Notes: generated by a model not told the origin, from the letters alone. A stretch of DNA of 64,000 nucleotides from Micropruina sp. (GCA_016711205.1 JADJTM010000002.1:372001-436000), one strand, 5' to 3'. Shown: positions 35,436 through 45,839, numbered from the stretch's first letter. Translations and numbers: made by a program.

Positions 35436-36311
35436 TCAGGGCACCACCACGACCGGGACCCTCGCGTTGCGTACGATCTTGGTCGCGCTGGAGCCCAGAA
35501 ACACATGTGCCAGCCGATGCGTCGACGACGACCCGACGATCAGTACGTCGCCGACGTCGAACGGAACTGTCGCCAGCGCGTCCGGCCATGAGGTGCCCCG
35601 GGCCACCTCGGTGCTGGCCTGCACCCCGAGGCCGGCCAGGTGCTCGACCGCCTCTGCCTGTGCGGCACCGACCTGCTCGAGCAGCTTGGCGTACACCAGC
35701 TCTTCGTTGCGCCGCACGCCCGAACTCACCATCATGCGCTGTTTCAGCGCGACGGTCAGCAACCGCAACTCCGCGCCGACGCGCTGGCAGATTCCAGCCA
35801 CCTCGTCGAGCAGCCGCCAGGTCGCGTCGTCATCGCGAAAGGCGAGGGTGACCCTGGTGATCCGCGCATCGGCCGGCGGGTTGTAGCCGCGGGGGGCGAT
35901 CGCCACCGGCACGTGTGAGCTGTGCAGCAGACGGCCCGTCTTGGACGCCACGGTGACCACCCCCTCGGGCCCGTCCAGACCGGAGCCGACGATGATCAGC
36001 GAGGCGTCCAGGGCGGTGGCCTGGTGCAGCATCGCGGCCGGCACCGAGCGTCCGGTCACCCAGGTGGCGGTCGAGGTGATGTCGGGGTATGCGGCCAGCT
36101 GTTCGAGTGCCTCGACCGCACTGGCTTCGCCCTCCTCGGCGGCCCACTGCTCGAACTCGCCGTCGGTTGCGCTGCCGTCGACGGCCTCCCAGCCCCGCGG
36201 CACCACCGTCAACGCGTGGACGGTGCCCGCCTCCGACCGGGCGAACTGGCAGGCCAACGCCAGGGCGCAGGCGTCGTCCTTGTGCGGGCTGTAGCCGACC
36301 AGATAGGTCAT
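35436..36311 (-). CDS. Universal stress protein with two UspA domains
   Basis: This 291-residue cytosolic protein has tandem UspA domains (about 1-140 and 148-291). The second ends with the ATP-binding type motif GSSSTHRLAHVFLGSSATKI followed by VRNARVPVVVVP; the first has IVGSGLDGPEGVV and LLHSSHVPVAIAPRG. The start overlaps the stop of the upstream permease gene (ATGA), so the two form an operon. This fits the common pairing of amino-acid permeases with Usp proteins, which probably modulate the transporter. Confidence 0.9.
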   Translation of the reverse strand: MTYLVGYSPHKDDACALALACQFARSEAGTVHALTVVPRGWEAVDGSATDGEFEQWAAEEGEASAVEALEQLAAYPDITSTATWVTGRSVPAAMLHQATALDASLIIVGSGLDGPEGVVTVASKTGRLLHSSHVPVAIAPRGYNPPADARITRVTLAFRDDDATWRLLDEVAGICQRVGAELRLLTVALKQRMMVSSGVRRNEELVYAKLLEQVGAAQAEAVEHLAGLGVQASTEVARGTSWPDALATVPFDVGDVLIVGSSSTHRLAHVFLGSSATKIVRNARVPVVVVP

Positions 36312-37798
36312 TCCTCATCGTCCCGTCGCTTGCGACCGCTCGGCTCGGCGATCTCTTCTTCGTCGACATAGTGGTTGAGCGTGGCGTGCCGTCGTCCGTA
36401 AGCGAAGTAGTAGCCGACCACCAGGGCGATCCAGCAGACGAAGATCACCCAGGTGATCCACGCCAGCCCGGCCAGAATGTAGATGCACACGGCCACGGTC
36501 AGAATGGGTATCACCGGGTAACCCGGCACCTTGAACGGACGTTCCAGGTCCGGATGGGTGCGGCGCAGCACGATGATGCCGATCGCCACCACCGAGAAGG
36601 CCATCAGGGTGCCGATCGACACGGTGTCCCAGAGGTATTCGGCGGGCACGAACCCACCGATCAGGGCGACCACGATCGACACCACGACGGTGTTGAAGGT
36701 GGGCGTCATGGTCGTCGGGTTGACCTTGAGGAACCGCTTGGGAATCAACCCGTCGCGACCGACCGCGAACAGGATGCGGGTCTGGCCGTACAGGGTGACC
36801 AGGGTGACCGAAAAGATCGAGATCACCGCACCGGCGGCCAGAATGGTGCTCCAGACCTGGTTGCCGGTGATCTCTTTCAGAATCAGCGCCAGCCCGGCCT
36901 CGCCCTGGGTCTCTTCGAAGAACGCCACGGGCTTGGCCGCGATACCGGCCGCGGCGACCGCGATGTACACGCCCGAGACGATCGTCAGTGCCCCGATGAT
37001 GGCCCGCGGTAAGGCCTTCTGCGGATTCTTCACCTCTTCGCCGGCGGTTGCGACGGCGTCCAGGCCGATGAACGAGAAAAAGATGGTGCCCGCCGCCGCG
37101 CTGATGCCGCCGACGCCGAAGGCGAAGAAGTTCGAGAAATGGTCGGCGTTGAACGCGCTGAAGCCGATCACGGTGAACAGCAGCAGCACGCCGAGCTTGA
37201 TCATCACCATGATCGAGTTGATCGTTGCCGACTCGGACGCTCCGCGGATCAGCAGCAGCATGCACAGCATCACCAGCACCACCGCGGGCAGGTTGATCAG
37301 GCCACCGGTCGGTTCGAAGTCGGGCCCGACCGGGATCGGCGAGACCGACAGGGCCTGCGGCAGTTGCCAGCCGATCGTCGAGTGCAGCAGTTCGTTGAAG
37401 TAGCTGCTCCAGCCCACGGCGACCGCTCCGGTCGAGACGCCGTATTCGAGCAGGACGCAGCCCGCGATGATCACCGCGACGAACTCGCCGAGCGCGTGAT
37501 ACGCGTAGCTGTAGGTGGAGCCGCTGACCGGAATCGCCGAGGCCAGCTCGGCGTAGCACAGGGCGGAAAGGCCTGCCGCGATGCCGGCGATCAGAAATGA
37601 GATCAGCACCGCCGGACCGGCCTTGGGCACCGCCTCGCCGAGCACGAAGAAGATGCCGGTGCCGACTGTGGCGCCGACGCCGAACATCATCAACTGAAAG
37701 GTCGACAGATTGCGCGCCAGCTCCTCGCCCTGGTGGTGCTGCTGCTGAAAGACGATCGGCTTGCGCCGCAGCAGTTGTTCGCGGAGTGTCAGTGCCAT
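36308..37798 (-). CDS. APC-family amino acid permease (CAT type)
   Basis: This 496-residue transporter has about 14 hydrophobic helices. The first carries the APC signature FGVGATVGTGIFFVLGEAVP. SALCYAELASAIPVSGSTYS, a QTRILFAVGRDGLIPKRFLK segment and the C-terminal helices match cationic amino-acid transporters. The ATG at 37798 is chosen because MALTLREQLLRRKP is the usual N terminus; an earlier in-frame start adds a low-quality 36-residue extension. Coupled to the usp gene by ATGA. Its upstream DNA is filled with tandem 16-bp repeats starting 89 bp from the start codon. Confidence 0.9.
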   Translation of the reverse strand: MALTLREQLLRRKPIVFQQQHHQGEELARNLSTFQLMMFGVGATVGTGIFFVLGEAVPKAGPAVLISFLIAGIAAGLSALCYAELASAIPVSGSTYSYAYHALGEFVAVIIAGCVLLEYGVSTGAVAVGWSSYFNELLHSTIGWQLPQALSVSPIPVGPDFEPTGGLINLPAVVLVMLCMLLLIRGASESATINSIMVMIKLGVLLLFTVIGFSAFNADHFSNFFAFGVGGISAAAGTIFFSFIGLDAVATAGEEVKNPQKALPRAIIGALTIVSGVYIAVAAAGIAAKPVAFFEETQGEAGLALILKEITGNQVWSTILAAGAVISIFSVTLVTLYGQTRILFAVGRDGLIPKRFLKVNPTTMTPTFNTVVVSIVVALIGGFVPAEYLWDTVSIGTLMAFSVVAIGIIVLRRTHPDLERPFKVPGYPVIPILTVAVCIYILAGLAWITWVIFVCWIALVVGYYFAYGRRHATLNHYVDEEEIAEPSGRKRRDDEE

Positions 37799-37886
37799 GA
37801 TCGGCTCCCCAGGGGTCGGTGAAGGGTGGCCACAAGCTAGCGCGCTGCAACGGCCGCTGGGAACCCTTTGCGGCGAACGCCTCTTG

Positions 37887-38126
37887 TCATTTCGGCTGCT
37901 CGTCATTTCGGCTGCTCGTCATCCCGGCTGCTGGTCATCCCGGCTGCTGGTCATCCCGGCTGCTGGTCATCCCGGCTGCTGGTCATCCCGGCTGCTGGTC
38001 ATCCCGGCTGCTGGTCATCCCGGCTGCTGGTCATCCCGGCTGCTGGTCATCCCGGCTGCTCGTCATCCCGGCTGCTCGTCATCCCGGCGGCGCTTCATCC
38101 CGGCTGCTCGTCATCCCGGCGAACGC
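37887..38126. repeat. About 15 tandem copies of a 16-bp repeat
   Basis: The unit TCATCCCGGCTGCTGG (with TTTCG or CTCG variants at the ends) repeats every 16 bp from 37887 to about 38126. The unit contains half of the dispersed palindrome (TCATCCCGGC), which follows at once as a full copy (38111-38135). All three frames are open through it because 16 is not a multiple of 3, but no gene is supported. It lies upstream of the permease gene. Confidence 0.93.
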
Positions 38127-38207
38127 CGGGATCTCTCCTTTCCGCCGTTCAGCTTGTCGAGAACCTCGTTGCCGTGGCGCTCCAGTGTTGCGTTTGTCTC
38201 GGTGTCA

Positions 38208-38550
38208 GTTGAGATCCCGGCGTTCGCCGGGATGACGACGTGTGGCGTTTCAGTGTTGCGTTTGTCTCGGTGTCAGTTGAGATCCCGGCGTTCGCCGGGA
38301 TGACGACGTGTGGCGTTTCAGTGTTGCGTTTGTCTCGGTGTCGGTGAGATCCCGGCGTGCAGCCGGGATGACGACGTGTGGCGTTTCAGTGTTGCGTTCG
38401 CCTTGGTGTCAGTTGAGATCCCGGCGTTCGCCGGGATGACGAACGTGCCGCGCTTCAGCGTTCGCTTGGGTGTCAGTTGAGATCCCGGCGTGCGCCGGGA
38501 TGACGAACGTGCGGCGCTTCAGCGTTGCGTTCGCCGGGATGACGAGAACG
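38208..38550. repeat. Array of five dispersed palindromes in 64-69 bp units
   Basis: GAGATCCCGGCGTTCGCCGG plus GATGACG recurs at about 38211, 38279, 38346, 38415 and 38479. The copies are separated by near-identical spacer (GTGTGGCGTTTCAGTGTTGC, then GTTTGTCTCGGTGTCAG). The third copy has GTGCAGC in the loop and the fifth GTGCGC. A related single copy lies after dhaK. The array ends at the 3' end of the GH13 gene. No coding region is visible in 37799-38556. Confidence 0.92.
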
Positions 38551-38556
38551 TGGGTC

Positions 38557-40560
38557 CTATTCGTCCATGCTGTAGATCAGCAGGCTGTAGGGCGCGATGT
38601 CGATTTCTGCGTGCGCCGCGAGCCCGTCCAGATCGCCGGCGTGAGCGGTGACGTCGAACGAGTCGAAGTCGCCGAACGCGTCGGAGTAGAGCTTGGCGTC
38701 GCTGTTGAAACGCAGCTTCCACAGGCCGGCCTCGGGCATGCCGATGCGGTATTTCTGCTTCGCCTGGGCATCGAGGTTGGCGATCACCACCACGTCGTCG
38801 TGCGGGCCGTGGTCGTACCAGCGCTGGAACGCCAGCAGGTTGAGGTCGTCGTCGGTGTGGATGATGCGCACCCCCGACCCCTTCAGACCCCTGGTGGTGG
38901 AGTGGTAGTCGCGACGCAACTGGATCAGGTCGCGGTAGAGCCGGACGATGCCGTGGTACTCGTCGCTGCGGTCCCAGTCCAGCGGCACGTTGTCGCGGAA
39001 CCACCCGCCCTCGAGAAACTCTTGACCCTGAAAGATCATCGGAATGCCCGGTGCGGTCAGCACCAGCCCGGCGCCGAGCGTGGAGCGCTTCTGTGCCCAG
39101 TAGCCGTCCGGGTCGCCTGGGTCGACCTCTTGCGGCACCCGGGCCTTGCCGTTGGCCACCTCGTCGTGCGACTCGGTGTAGATCACCCGGGCGTAGGTGT
39201 CGCCGTAGCTGTGGCTGACCGCGTCCGCGACGGCGGTCACCGACCGGTAGGCGTCGCTGGCCATGATGATCGCCTCGCGCACCGGATGCACGAACTTGGC
39301 CTCCCACTGCGCGTGATAGGCCGCACCCTCGGGTGCGGTGCTGGTCACCAGCGGCTCGCCGTGCAGGTCCTCGGCGATCGTGATCGCGTCCGGAAACTCC
39401 TCGCGCACCCACCGGTTGATCCACGACTGCAGGCTCCACCCCTCGGGCAGGTCGATCGCCCCGGCATTCACCGAACGCATGTAGGGGGTCATGTCGAAGC
39501 GCAGGCCGTCCACGTGATAATCGCGCAGCCACATGCCGGCGTTGTCGCGAATGTAGCTGCGCACCTCGCCCCGTCCGTAGTCGGGACGGGTGTCGCCCCA
39601 CGGGGTCGCCGAGCGCCAGTCGTTGTAGAAGTAGATGCCGCCCTTGTCGTTCTCGCTCCAGCCGTCGAACCGCCACAGATCGAGGTCGGTGGGGCCGAAG
39701 TGGTTGTAGACCACGTCCATGATGACGGCGATTCCCGCCTTGTGCGCCTCGCGCACCAGGGTTTTGAGGGCGTCCGGGCCGCCGTAGGCGCTCTCGACCG
39801 CGAAGATGTGGGCCGGGTTGTAGCCCCACGAGTAGTCGCCCGCGAACTCCGCGGACGGCATCAGCTGGATCGCGCTGACGCCCAGCCGTTGGAAGTGCTC
39901 GATGTTGGCCTGCACCTCTTCGAACGTGCCGACCTCGCCCTCGGTTGTGGGTGCGAACGAGCCGACGTGCAGTTCGTAGATCACCAGTTCGTTGTGCGGC
40001 GGGCAGCTGAAGGAGTCGTCCCGCCAGTCGAAGGCGGCGTGGTCGTAGATGATGCCGTTGCCGATGGAGTTGGTGACCTGGTAGGCGTACGGGTCGACGC
40101 GCTCCAGTGTCTGCTCACCGTTGGTGATCACCAGCTTGTATTCGTCGCCCGGCTTCGCACCCGGCACGAAGCCGTACCAGAAGCCGTTGCCCTCGCTGCC
40201 CAGCGGGTCGGCCGTCGCCGACCATTCGTTGAAGGTGCCGTACGCCGCCACCGCCTCGGCGTTCGGTGCCCAGACCCGGAAGCCGCAGCCGTCGGCGTTG
40301 ACGATAGCCCCCATGCCCTCAAGCATCGGCTGCTGATTGGCCGGCGCAGGGGCTGCCGCCTTCGCCCTTTTCGAGGACGACCTCGCGCGCGTCTTCTCGC
40401 CACTGCGGCCGGACGTCTTCTTGGCGCTGGTCATTCCTCGGCCCTTCGTCTGCGTCGCACGCACGGCCTTCTCCGCGCCCTCACCCTCGGCGCGGCCCTG
40501 CTTGGCAGCCGTGGACGAGGACCTGCCGGACGACTTTTCGGCGCTGTTGTTCGAGGTCAT
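38557..40560 (-). CDS. GH13 alpha-glucan branching-type enzyme
   Basis: This protein of about 667 residues has a disordered Ser/Lys/Ala-rich N terminus (about 1-80), a CBM48-like domain (GFRVWAPNAEAVAAYGTFNEW) and a GH13 barrel. Conserved regions are visible: DVVYNH (region I), DGLRFDMTP with the nucleophile Asp (II), ITIAEDLHG with the acid Glu (III) and YTESHDEV (IV). A C-terminal beta domain ends in YSMDE. It resembles glycogen branching enzyme / alpha-amylase relatives, but exact specificity cannot be read from sequence. The ATG at 40560 is used; a GTG two codons earlier is possible. It is monocistronic between repeats and the RHS gene. Confidence 0.85.
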   Translation of the reverse strand: MTSNNSAEKSSGRSSSTAAKQGRAEGEGAEKAVRATQTKGRGMTSAKKTSGRSGEKTRARSSSKRAKAAAPAPANQQPMLEGMGAIVNADGCGFRVWAPNAEAVAAYGTFNEWSATADPLGSEGNGFWYGFVPGAKPGDEYKLVITNGEQTLERVDPYAYQVTNSIGNGIIYDHAAFDWRDDSFSCPPHNELVIYELHVGSFAPTTEGEVGTFEEVQANIEHFQRLGVSAIQLMPSAEFAGDYSWGYNPAHIFAVESAYGGPDALKTLVREAHKAGIAVIMDVVYNHFGPTDLDLWRFDGWSENDKGGIYFYNDWRSATPWGDTRPDYGRGEVRSYIRDNAGMWLRDYHVDGLRFDMTPYMRSVNAGAIDLPEGWSLQSWINRWVREEFPDAITIAEDLHGEPLVTSTAPEGAAYHAQWEAKFVHPVREAIIMASDAYRSVTAVADAVSHSYGDTYARVIYTESHDEVANGKARVPQEVDPGDPDGYWAQKRSTLGAGLVLTAPGIPMIFQGQEFLEGGWFRDNVPLDWDRSDEYHGIVRLYRDLIQLRRDYHSTTRGLKGSGVRIIHTDDDLNLLAFQRWYDHGPHDDVVVIANLDAQAKQKYRIGMPEAGLWKLRFNSDAKLYSDAFGDFDSFDVTAHAGDLDGLAAHAEIDIAPYSLLIYSMDE

Positions 40561-40857
40561 GGGCACAACCTATCGGCGCGACGGCATCGGCCGCGCGGTT
40601 GTCACTGGCACCTCCTGCGTCGAATAGTGGTTACAACTTCGTTACGCCCGCGCGGCATCCAGCATCGTGTCAGCTCAACCACCTGAAAGGGTGTCGAAGT
40701 GACTCACGGAACGCTTCAATGCTTGCGCTTGCCTCATCAGTGGGGCCACGAAGGATTTTTGCTCTCGGTGATCAGTTGTGACACCACCGTTGTTATTGAA
40801 ATCGGCGCAAGGCATCTTTCATGGTTTGGTCAATAACGCTTCTGGAAGGTCACCCCC
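40561..40857. promoter_or_regulatory. Upstream region shared by the GH13 gene and the RHS gene
   Basis: This 297-bp divergent gap is clearly less GC-rich than its surroundings from about 40620 onward (for example GTTATTGAAATC and TGGTTTGGTCAATAAC). It should hold promoters for both genes. GGAAGG (40843-40848) is the likely ribosome binding site of the RHS gene. No gene is seen. Confidence 0.5.
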
Positions 40858-43489
40858 ATGTTTGTTCATCGTGCTGTTGCGCGCTCACTTGCGGTAATCC
40901 TCGCGTCGTCGTTGGGGTTGGTGACGTTGTTGGCCACGGCACCGCCGGCGAGGGCTGCGTCGATCGGCGCATTGTCTGGTGCGGGGCCGCGGCCGCAGGC
41001 GACCCGGTTGAAGTTCGACGCCGGGGACCGGGTGAAGGCCCAGGTGGACGTCGGATCGGGCAATCTGTATGTGACGGTGCGCGGCATCGCTTTGCAGGGG
41101 GTGTCGGCGCAAACCGAGATCGGCGCCTTCTACAACTCGGCGGCGGCCGCATCCAGCCCAACCCCGCGGCTGGGGAAGGGGTGGGGGTTGGACTACACCG
41201 GCGATGTCCGGGTGGCGCAGCAGTCGGACAACTCGGTCACCTACTACGGCCCGGGTGGGCTGGTCGGCAACTTCCCGCTGGTGTCGGGTTCGACCACGAA
41301 CTACACCTCGGCGAAGGGGTTCAAGTCCGATCTGGTGAAGTCGTCGTCGGGGTGGACGTTGACGGAGCGGACCTCGAAGATCAAACGCACGTTCGACACC
41401 TCCGGGGCGCTGATCTCGGTGACCGACCGCAACGGCAACACCACCAGTATCGCGTCGTCGGCCGGGCAGGGCTCGTTTGCGGATCTGACCGTTAGCTCCA
41501 CCGCCGGCCCGGCGGATGCCCGCACAGCGACGGTGAAAACCTTGCTGTCAGGTGTGACGTCGGTGCGGCAGCCGAACGTGACCACACCGCGGGAGGTGCT
41601 GTTCGCGACGGTAGGGTCGGTGATGACGAAGGCGACCGACCCGTTGGGCCGCGACACCACCTTCGGCTATGACAGCAACGGTCTGCTCACCTCGATCGAG
41701 GCACCCGGCGGGGCGTCCGGGGCGGAAACGTCGTTCAGCTACGACTCGTCGAACCGGGTCACCACGATCAGCCAGGTCGAGTCGACCGGCAACCCGGGCA
41801 ACTCGATCACCCGGTTGACCTATCCGTCGACGACGCAGACGTTGATGGCCTCCCCGTCCACCGATCAGGGCCAGTCGGTGGCTTCGGTGCCGCACATCAC
41901 CTACACCATCGATTCCAACCAGCGGGTCACCAAAGCCGTTGATGCTGCGGGCCGGACCCGCTCCGACAGCTACACCGCGAACTTCGACGTCGCGTCGCAT
42001 TCGGTCGGCTCGTCGGGGTCGGAATCGACCACCACCAACACCTTCGGCGCGAACAGCAACGAATCGTTGACCAAGTCTCAGTCGCCGACCGGTGCCGCCC
42101 AGTCGTTCACCTACGGCACCCAATCGCCCAACCAGTACCTGCCCCGCAAGGGCGCCGATGATCGCGGCAACGACACCACCTACAGCTACAACGGCACGGG
42201 CAATCCGCTGTCCTCATCGAGCGCGGCTGCGGAGAAGGCGCAGGTGTCGTGGAACTCCGACGGCACCCCATCAGCGGCCTGGACCCCGATCGAGGACGAC
42301 AAGGCCGACGCGTCCCGCAACAAAACCAAGTACGCCTACACCGACAAGCAGGTGACCGCGATCACTCCGGTCACCGGCGCCGGCCTGGGGGTCCGCACCT
42401 ACAGCTACGACATCTACGGCCGGTTGAAGACCTCCAGCAACGGCCGCGGCATCACCACCACGCTCGGCTACGACGTCAACGACCGGCTCACCACCGTCGA
42501 CTACGGCGACGGCACCGGCATCGCGTTCACCTACACCTCCGCCGGGCAGCTGGAGACCCGCACCGACTCCACCGGCGTCACCCACTACGGCTACGACCAG
42601 CTCGGCCGGATGCTGCAAGTCCAGAACTCGGCGTTCGGCGGCACCACCAACTACACTTACGACAAGGACTCCAGGCTGGCCACCTCGACCAACCCGTCCT
42701 CCGGTGGCGCCATCACCTACAGCTACGACGCCGCCGGCACCCCCACCAAGATCAGTTATCCGTCCGGGGCCGGCACCAAACAAACGCTGTTCACCACGGA
42801 CGACCACAACCGGCGCACCGCCACCTTCATGAACAGCAACGACGCCAAAACGACCTGGACCGCCCGCACCAACCAGACCTACGACAAGTCCGACCGGGTT
42901 ACCAAGGTCACCGCCGACATCGGCACCGGCAACTCCTCCTACACCCGTGTCGTTGACATCACCTACTGCTACATCTACAACACCACCCCCGGCTCCAGCT
43001 GCACCGCCAGTACCTCCCTGGACCGCAACAAACTGGAATGGAAGAAGGACAACAAGACCGGGATCACCACCAAATACAGCTACGACACCTCCGGCCGGCT
43101 CAAGACCGCCACCCAATCCGGCAGCGCCACCAAGACGTTCAACTACGGCTACAGCAAGAACTCCAACCGCACCAGCGCCTCCGGCACCGGCCAGACCAAC
43201 CAAACCCTGACCTTCAACGCCGCCAACCAGATCACCAGCACCGGGTACAGCTACGACGCCGCCGGCAACCTCACCGCCCACCCCACCCAGGGCACCATGA
43301 CCTACACCCCCGACGACCAGTTGAAGTCGGTCACCAAATCGGGCACCACGTACCAGTACAAATACGGCGGGCGCGGCAACAACGAACTGGTTTACCAAAC
43401 CACGCCGAACGGCACCTATCAATACGCCTACGGCCGTGACGATCGACAGGGCAACCCCGTGAGGTTCACCCCGAACCGTGGAGGGTTCG

Positions 43490-44434
43490 TCATGCCGCTT
43501 CTCGGTTGAGGGCGGCGGTTTCGTAGTTGATTGGGCTCATCATGTCAGCGCTGCTGTGTCGGCGGGTGTGGTTGTAGAAGCCGTAGCACCACTCGAGCAC
43601 AGCAGCTTGGGCGTGTTGGGTGTCGGCGAACCGGTGCCGGGATAGCACTTCCCATTCCAGGCTGGAGAAGAAGGCTTCGGCGGCGGCGTTGTCGAAGCAG
43701 GACCCGACCCGGCCCATGGATTGCCGGATGCCCATCTTCCGGCACAGCTTGGTGAACGATTTGGCGGTGTAGGTGGAGCCCCGGTCGGTGTGGAAGATCA
43801 CCCGCTGGGTCTGGTCGTCGCGCCAGATCACCCGCTTTCCGCCACGGGTGGCGACGGCCATCGTGATCGCGTCACAGGCCAGCTGCGCGTCCGGGTGCAG
43901 CCCGGTCGCCGCGCCGAGCAGGCGGCGGCTGAACAGGTCGATCACGGTGGCCAGGTACAACTTGCCGTGATCGGTCGGGATCTCGGTGATGTCACCCACC
44001 CAGCGGCAGTTCGGCGCCTGCGCGGTGAAGTCGCGTTTGATCAGGTCGGGGAACTTCGGCGCGCTCAGATCCTGCCGGGTCAGCCCGTTGCGGCGTCTGA
44101 TTCGCCTTGCCACCAGCTGTTGGCGGCGCATCGAATCGGCCACCGTCTTCTCCGAGATGGCCCAGCCGGCATCCCGCAGATCGTGCACCAGCCGCGGCGA
44201 GCCGTGCAGCCCACGAGCAGCGGTGAACGCGGTCTTCACCGCCGCATCCACCTCGGCGCGGCGTTTCGCCCGCTTCGTCGGCGGCCCGCCGGCCATGGCG
44301 CGCGGCCACCACTTGTAGAACCACGACACGCTCACCCCGAGCAGGGCACAGCACACCGCGACGGGCACCCGCCAGAAGGTCTTCTGGTCAGCGATGAAGC
44401 GTGCCACGCTCACTTCGTCGCCTCTTTCACCCAC
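43490..44434 (-). CDS. IS3-family transposase OrfB (element A)
   Basis: This 314-residue DDE transposase domain is normally made as an OrfAB fusion by -1 frameshifting. The catalytic residues are visible: Asp in WVGDITEIPT, Asp in VIFHTDRGSTYT and Glu in NAAAEAFFSSLEWE. An N-terminal HTH_21-like region (GLHGSPRLVHDLRDAGWAIS) precedes them. The frame is -1 relative to orfA, with a 25-base overlap and an A-rich slip candidate (GTGAAAGAG). No defect is visible, so the element may still be active. Confidence 0.93.
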   Translation of the reverse strand: MGERGDEVSVARFIADQKTFWRVPVAVCCALLGVSVSWFYKWWPRAMAGGPPTKRAKRRAEVDAAVKTAFTAARGLHGSPRLVHDLRDAGWAISEKTVADSMRRQQLVARRIRRRNGLTRQDLSAPKFPDLIKRDFTAQAPNCRWVGDITEIPTDHGKLYLATVIDLFSRRLLGAATGLHPDAQLACDAITMAVATRGGKRVIWRDDQTQRVIFHTDRGSTYTAKSFTKLCRKMGIRQSMGRVGSCFDNAAAEAFFSSLEWEVLSRHRFADTQHAQAAVLEWCYGFYNHTRRHSSADMMSPINYETAALNREAA

Positions 44435-44700
44435 AAGACCACGGAACGCTTGAGGACATCACGCTCCATCCGCAGCTCGGCGACCTCGGCCCGCAGCCGC
44501 CGCAGCTCCTCGTAGTCGTCCTTCGCGAGTTCCCCGTGGCCTTCCCGGGCAGCCCGGGCCTGGTTCACCCAGTTCCCCAGCGTGCCCTCATTCACCCCCA
44601 GATCCCGAGCCACCTGGGCGATCGGCTTCCTAGTCTCCTCAACGATCCGGACCGCTCCCTCACGGAACTCCGCATCGTACTTCTTGCGCTTCTCAGGCAT
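44410..44700 (-). CDS. IS3-family OrfA (element A)
   Basis: This 96-residue DNA-binding protein has an N-terminal helix-turn-helix (KKYDAEFREGAVRIVEETRK, then VARDLGVNEGTLGNWVNQAR). It has a C-terminal leucine-zipper-like coiled coil (DDYEELRRLRAEVAELRMERDVLKRSV) used for multimerisation. It begins about 46 bases inside the right end of the element and overlaps orfB. Confidence 0.93.
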   Translation of the reverse strand: MPEKRKKYDAEFREGAVRIVEETRKPIAQVARDLGVNEGTLGNWVNQARAAREGHGELAKDDYEELRRLRAEVAELRMERDVLKRSVVLWVKEATK

Positions 44701-44955
44701 AGCTACTCCTTATAGCTGATGCCTCCACGATTCGGGGGGAACCTCACCCGTCCTCGAACAGGTCGCCCGCAACGGCACCGCTGCCTCGGTCATCTCCGAC
44801 CCCACCACCGGCCAACCCCTCCTGCTCCAAACCGCATCCGGCCTGCAAGCCCTCGTCACTTACGACGGCAAACCCGGCTCGCCCATCGCCATCCTCACCA
44901 GCAACGCCGCTGTCGCCTGGAGATGACCCTTGATGCCGGACAGGTGGTTGTTTGG

Positions 44956-45839
44956 TCAGGCGGCCGGGTTGGTCGCCTGGGTGGCCAGCTGGTGTTCGTA
45001 CTGTAGTGGGCTGATGTAGCCGATGCTGGAGTGTCGTCGGCGGGCGTTGTACCAGGCGTCGATCCAGGTGTAGGCGCCGCGGCGGGCATCGCTGATGGTG
45101 GCGAACACGTGGCGGTGGTAGTACTCGTTTTGAACGTTGACCAGAACGATTCGGCGGCTGCGTTGTCCCAGCACACCCCGGTGCGGCCCATCGAGCGGAG
45201 CAGGTCGAGTTCGCCGGCCAGCTTGGCGATTTGTTTGCTGGTGTATTGGCAGCCTCGGTCGGCGTGGAAGATGACCTTTCGGGGCAGCTGGCCACGCAGG
45301 GCGACGGCTTGGCGCAGGGCGTCTTCGACGAGGTCGGCGCGGAGGTGGTCGGCGACGGTACGGCCCAACACTCGTCGGGTGTGCCCGTCTCGGACGGTGC
45401 ACAGATATGCCCAGCCCTGGCCGGTGGCCAGATAGGTGATGTCGGAGAACCAGGCGAGATCGCGTCGGCCTTGGTCGAAGACACGTTTGACCAGGTCGGG
45501 TGCCGGGTCCGGGTTCGGGCCGGGCACGGTGGTGGGCGGATGCCAGGTGCGTGGGCTGATCCCGGCTATCTCGGCTTGCCGCATGCATTTCGCGACCGTT
45601 TTGACTGACACCGTCTCGCCAGCCTCACGCAGGTCGTGCAGGATCCTGGGTGCCCCGTAGGTGCCATCAGAGGCCTTGTGGAACTCGACGATCCTGCCGG
45701 TCAACTCTTGGCGACGCTGCTCCGCCAGCGACGGCCCGGCAGTCCGCCGTGCGACCCATTCGTAGTAGCGGCGCCGGTCCACCTTCAGTAGCCGGCACAT
45801 CCGGCTGATCGTGTAGTTCGCCTTCTCCGCATCGATCAC
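44956..45839 (-). pseudogene. IS3-family transposase OrfB (element B), frameshifted
   Basis: An IS3 DDE transposase of about 294 residues when repaired. The first part (HTH_21 region, then AWFSDITYLATGQG and VIFHADRGCQYTSK with two catalytic Asp, and NAAAESFWSTFK with the Glu) is in one frame. The end (NEYYHRHVFATISDARRGAY ... RRRHSSIGYISPLQYEHQL) is in another. The 884-base length is one short of whole codons. The break falls in the run TTTT at 45128-45131 (AAAA on the coding strand), where one more A would give the usual FKNEYY join. The catalytic triad is complete, but the C-terminal part is lost unless the ribosome slips. Confidence 0.85.

Larger units (their letters stand above)
43460..44746 (-). 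mobile_element. IS3-family insertion sequence A (intact)
   Basis: This 1287-bp element has imperfect terminal inverted repeats of about 25 bp: left TGAGGTTCACCCCGAACCGT and right TGAGGTTCCCCCCGAATCGT, both continuing GGAGG. It is flanked by a 4-bp duplication CCCG (43456-43459 and 44747-44750). It carries orfA and orfB in overlapping frames. Excision restores the RHS frame (reading GNP-V-LEQVARNG). Confidence 0.93.

Noticed and set aside
37761..38303. Open frames with HPGCWSSRLLVIPAA-type repeats
   Set aside because: A 16-bp tandem repeat keeps all three frames open and gives the same peptide repeat in each; no start signal or known fold.
41548..43422. Minus-strand Gly/Val-rich open frames opposite the RHS gene
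   Set aside because: Shadow frames of the repetitive YD-repeat coding sequence; no motifs and no start signals.
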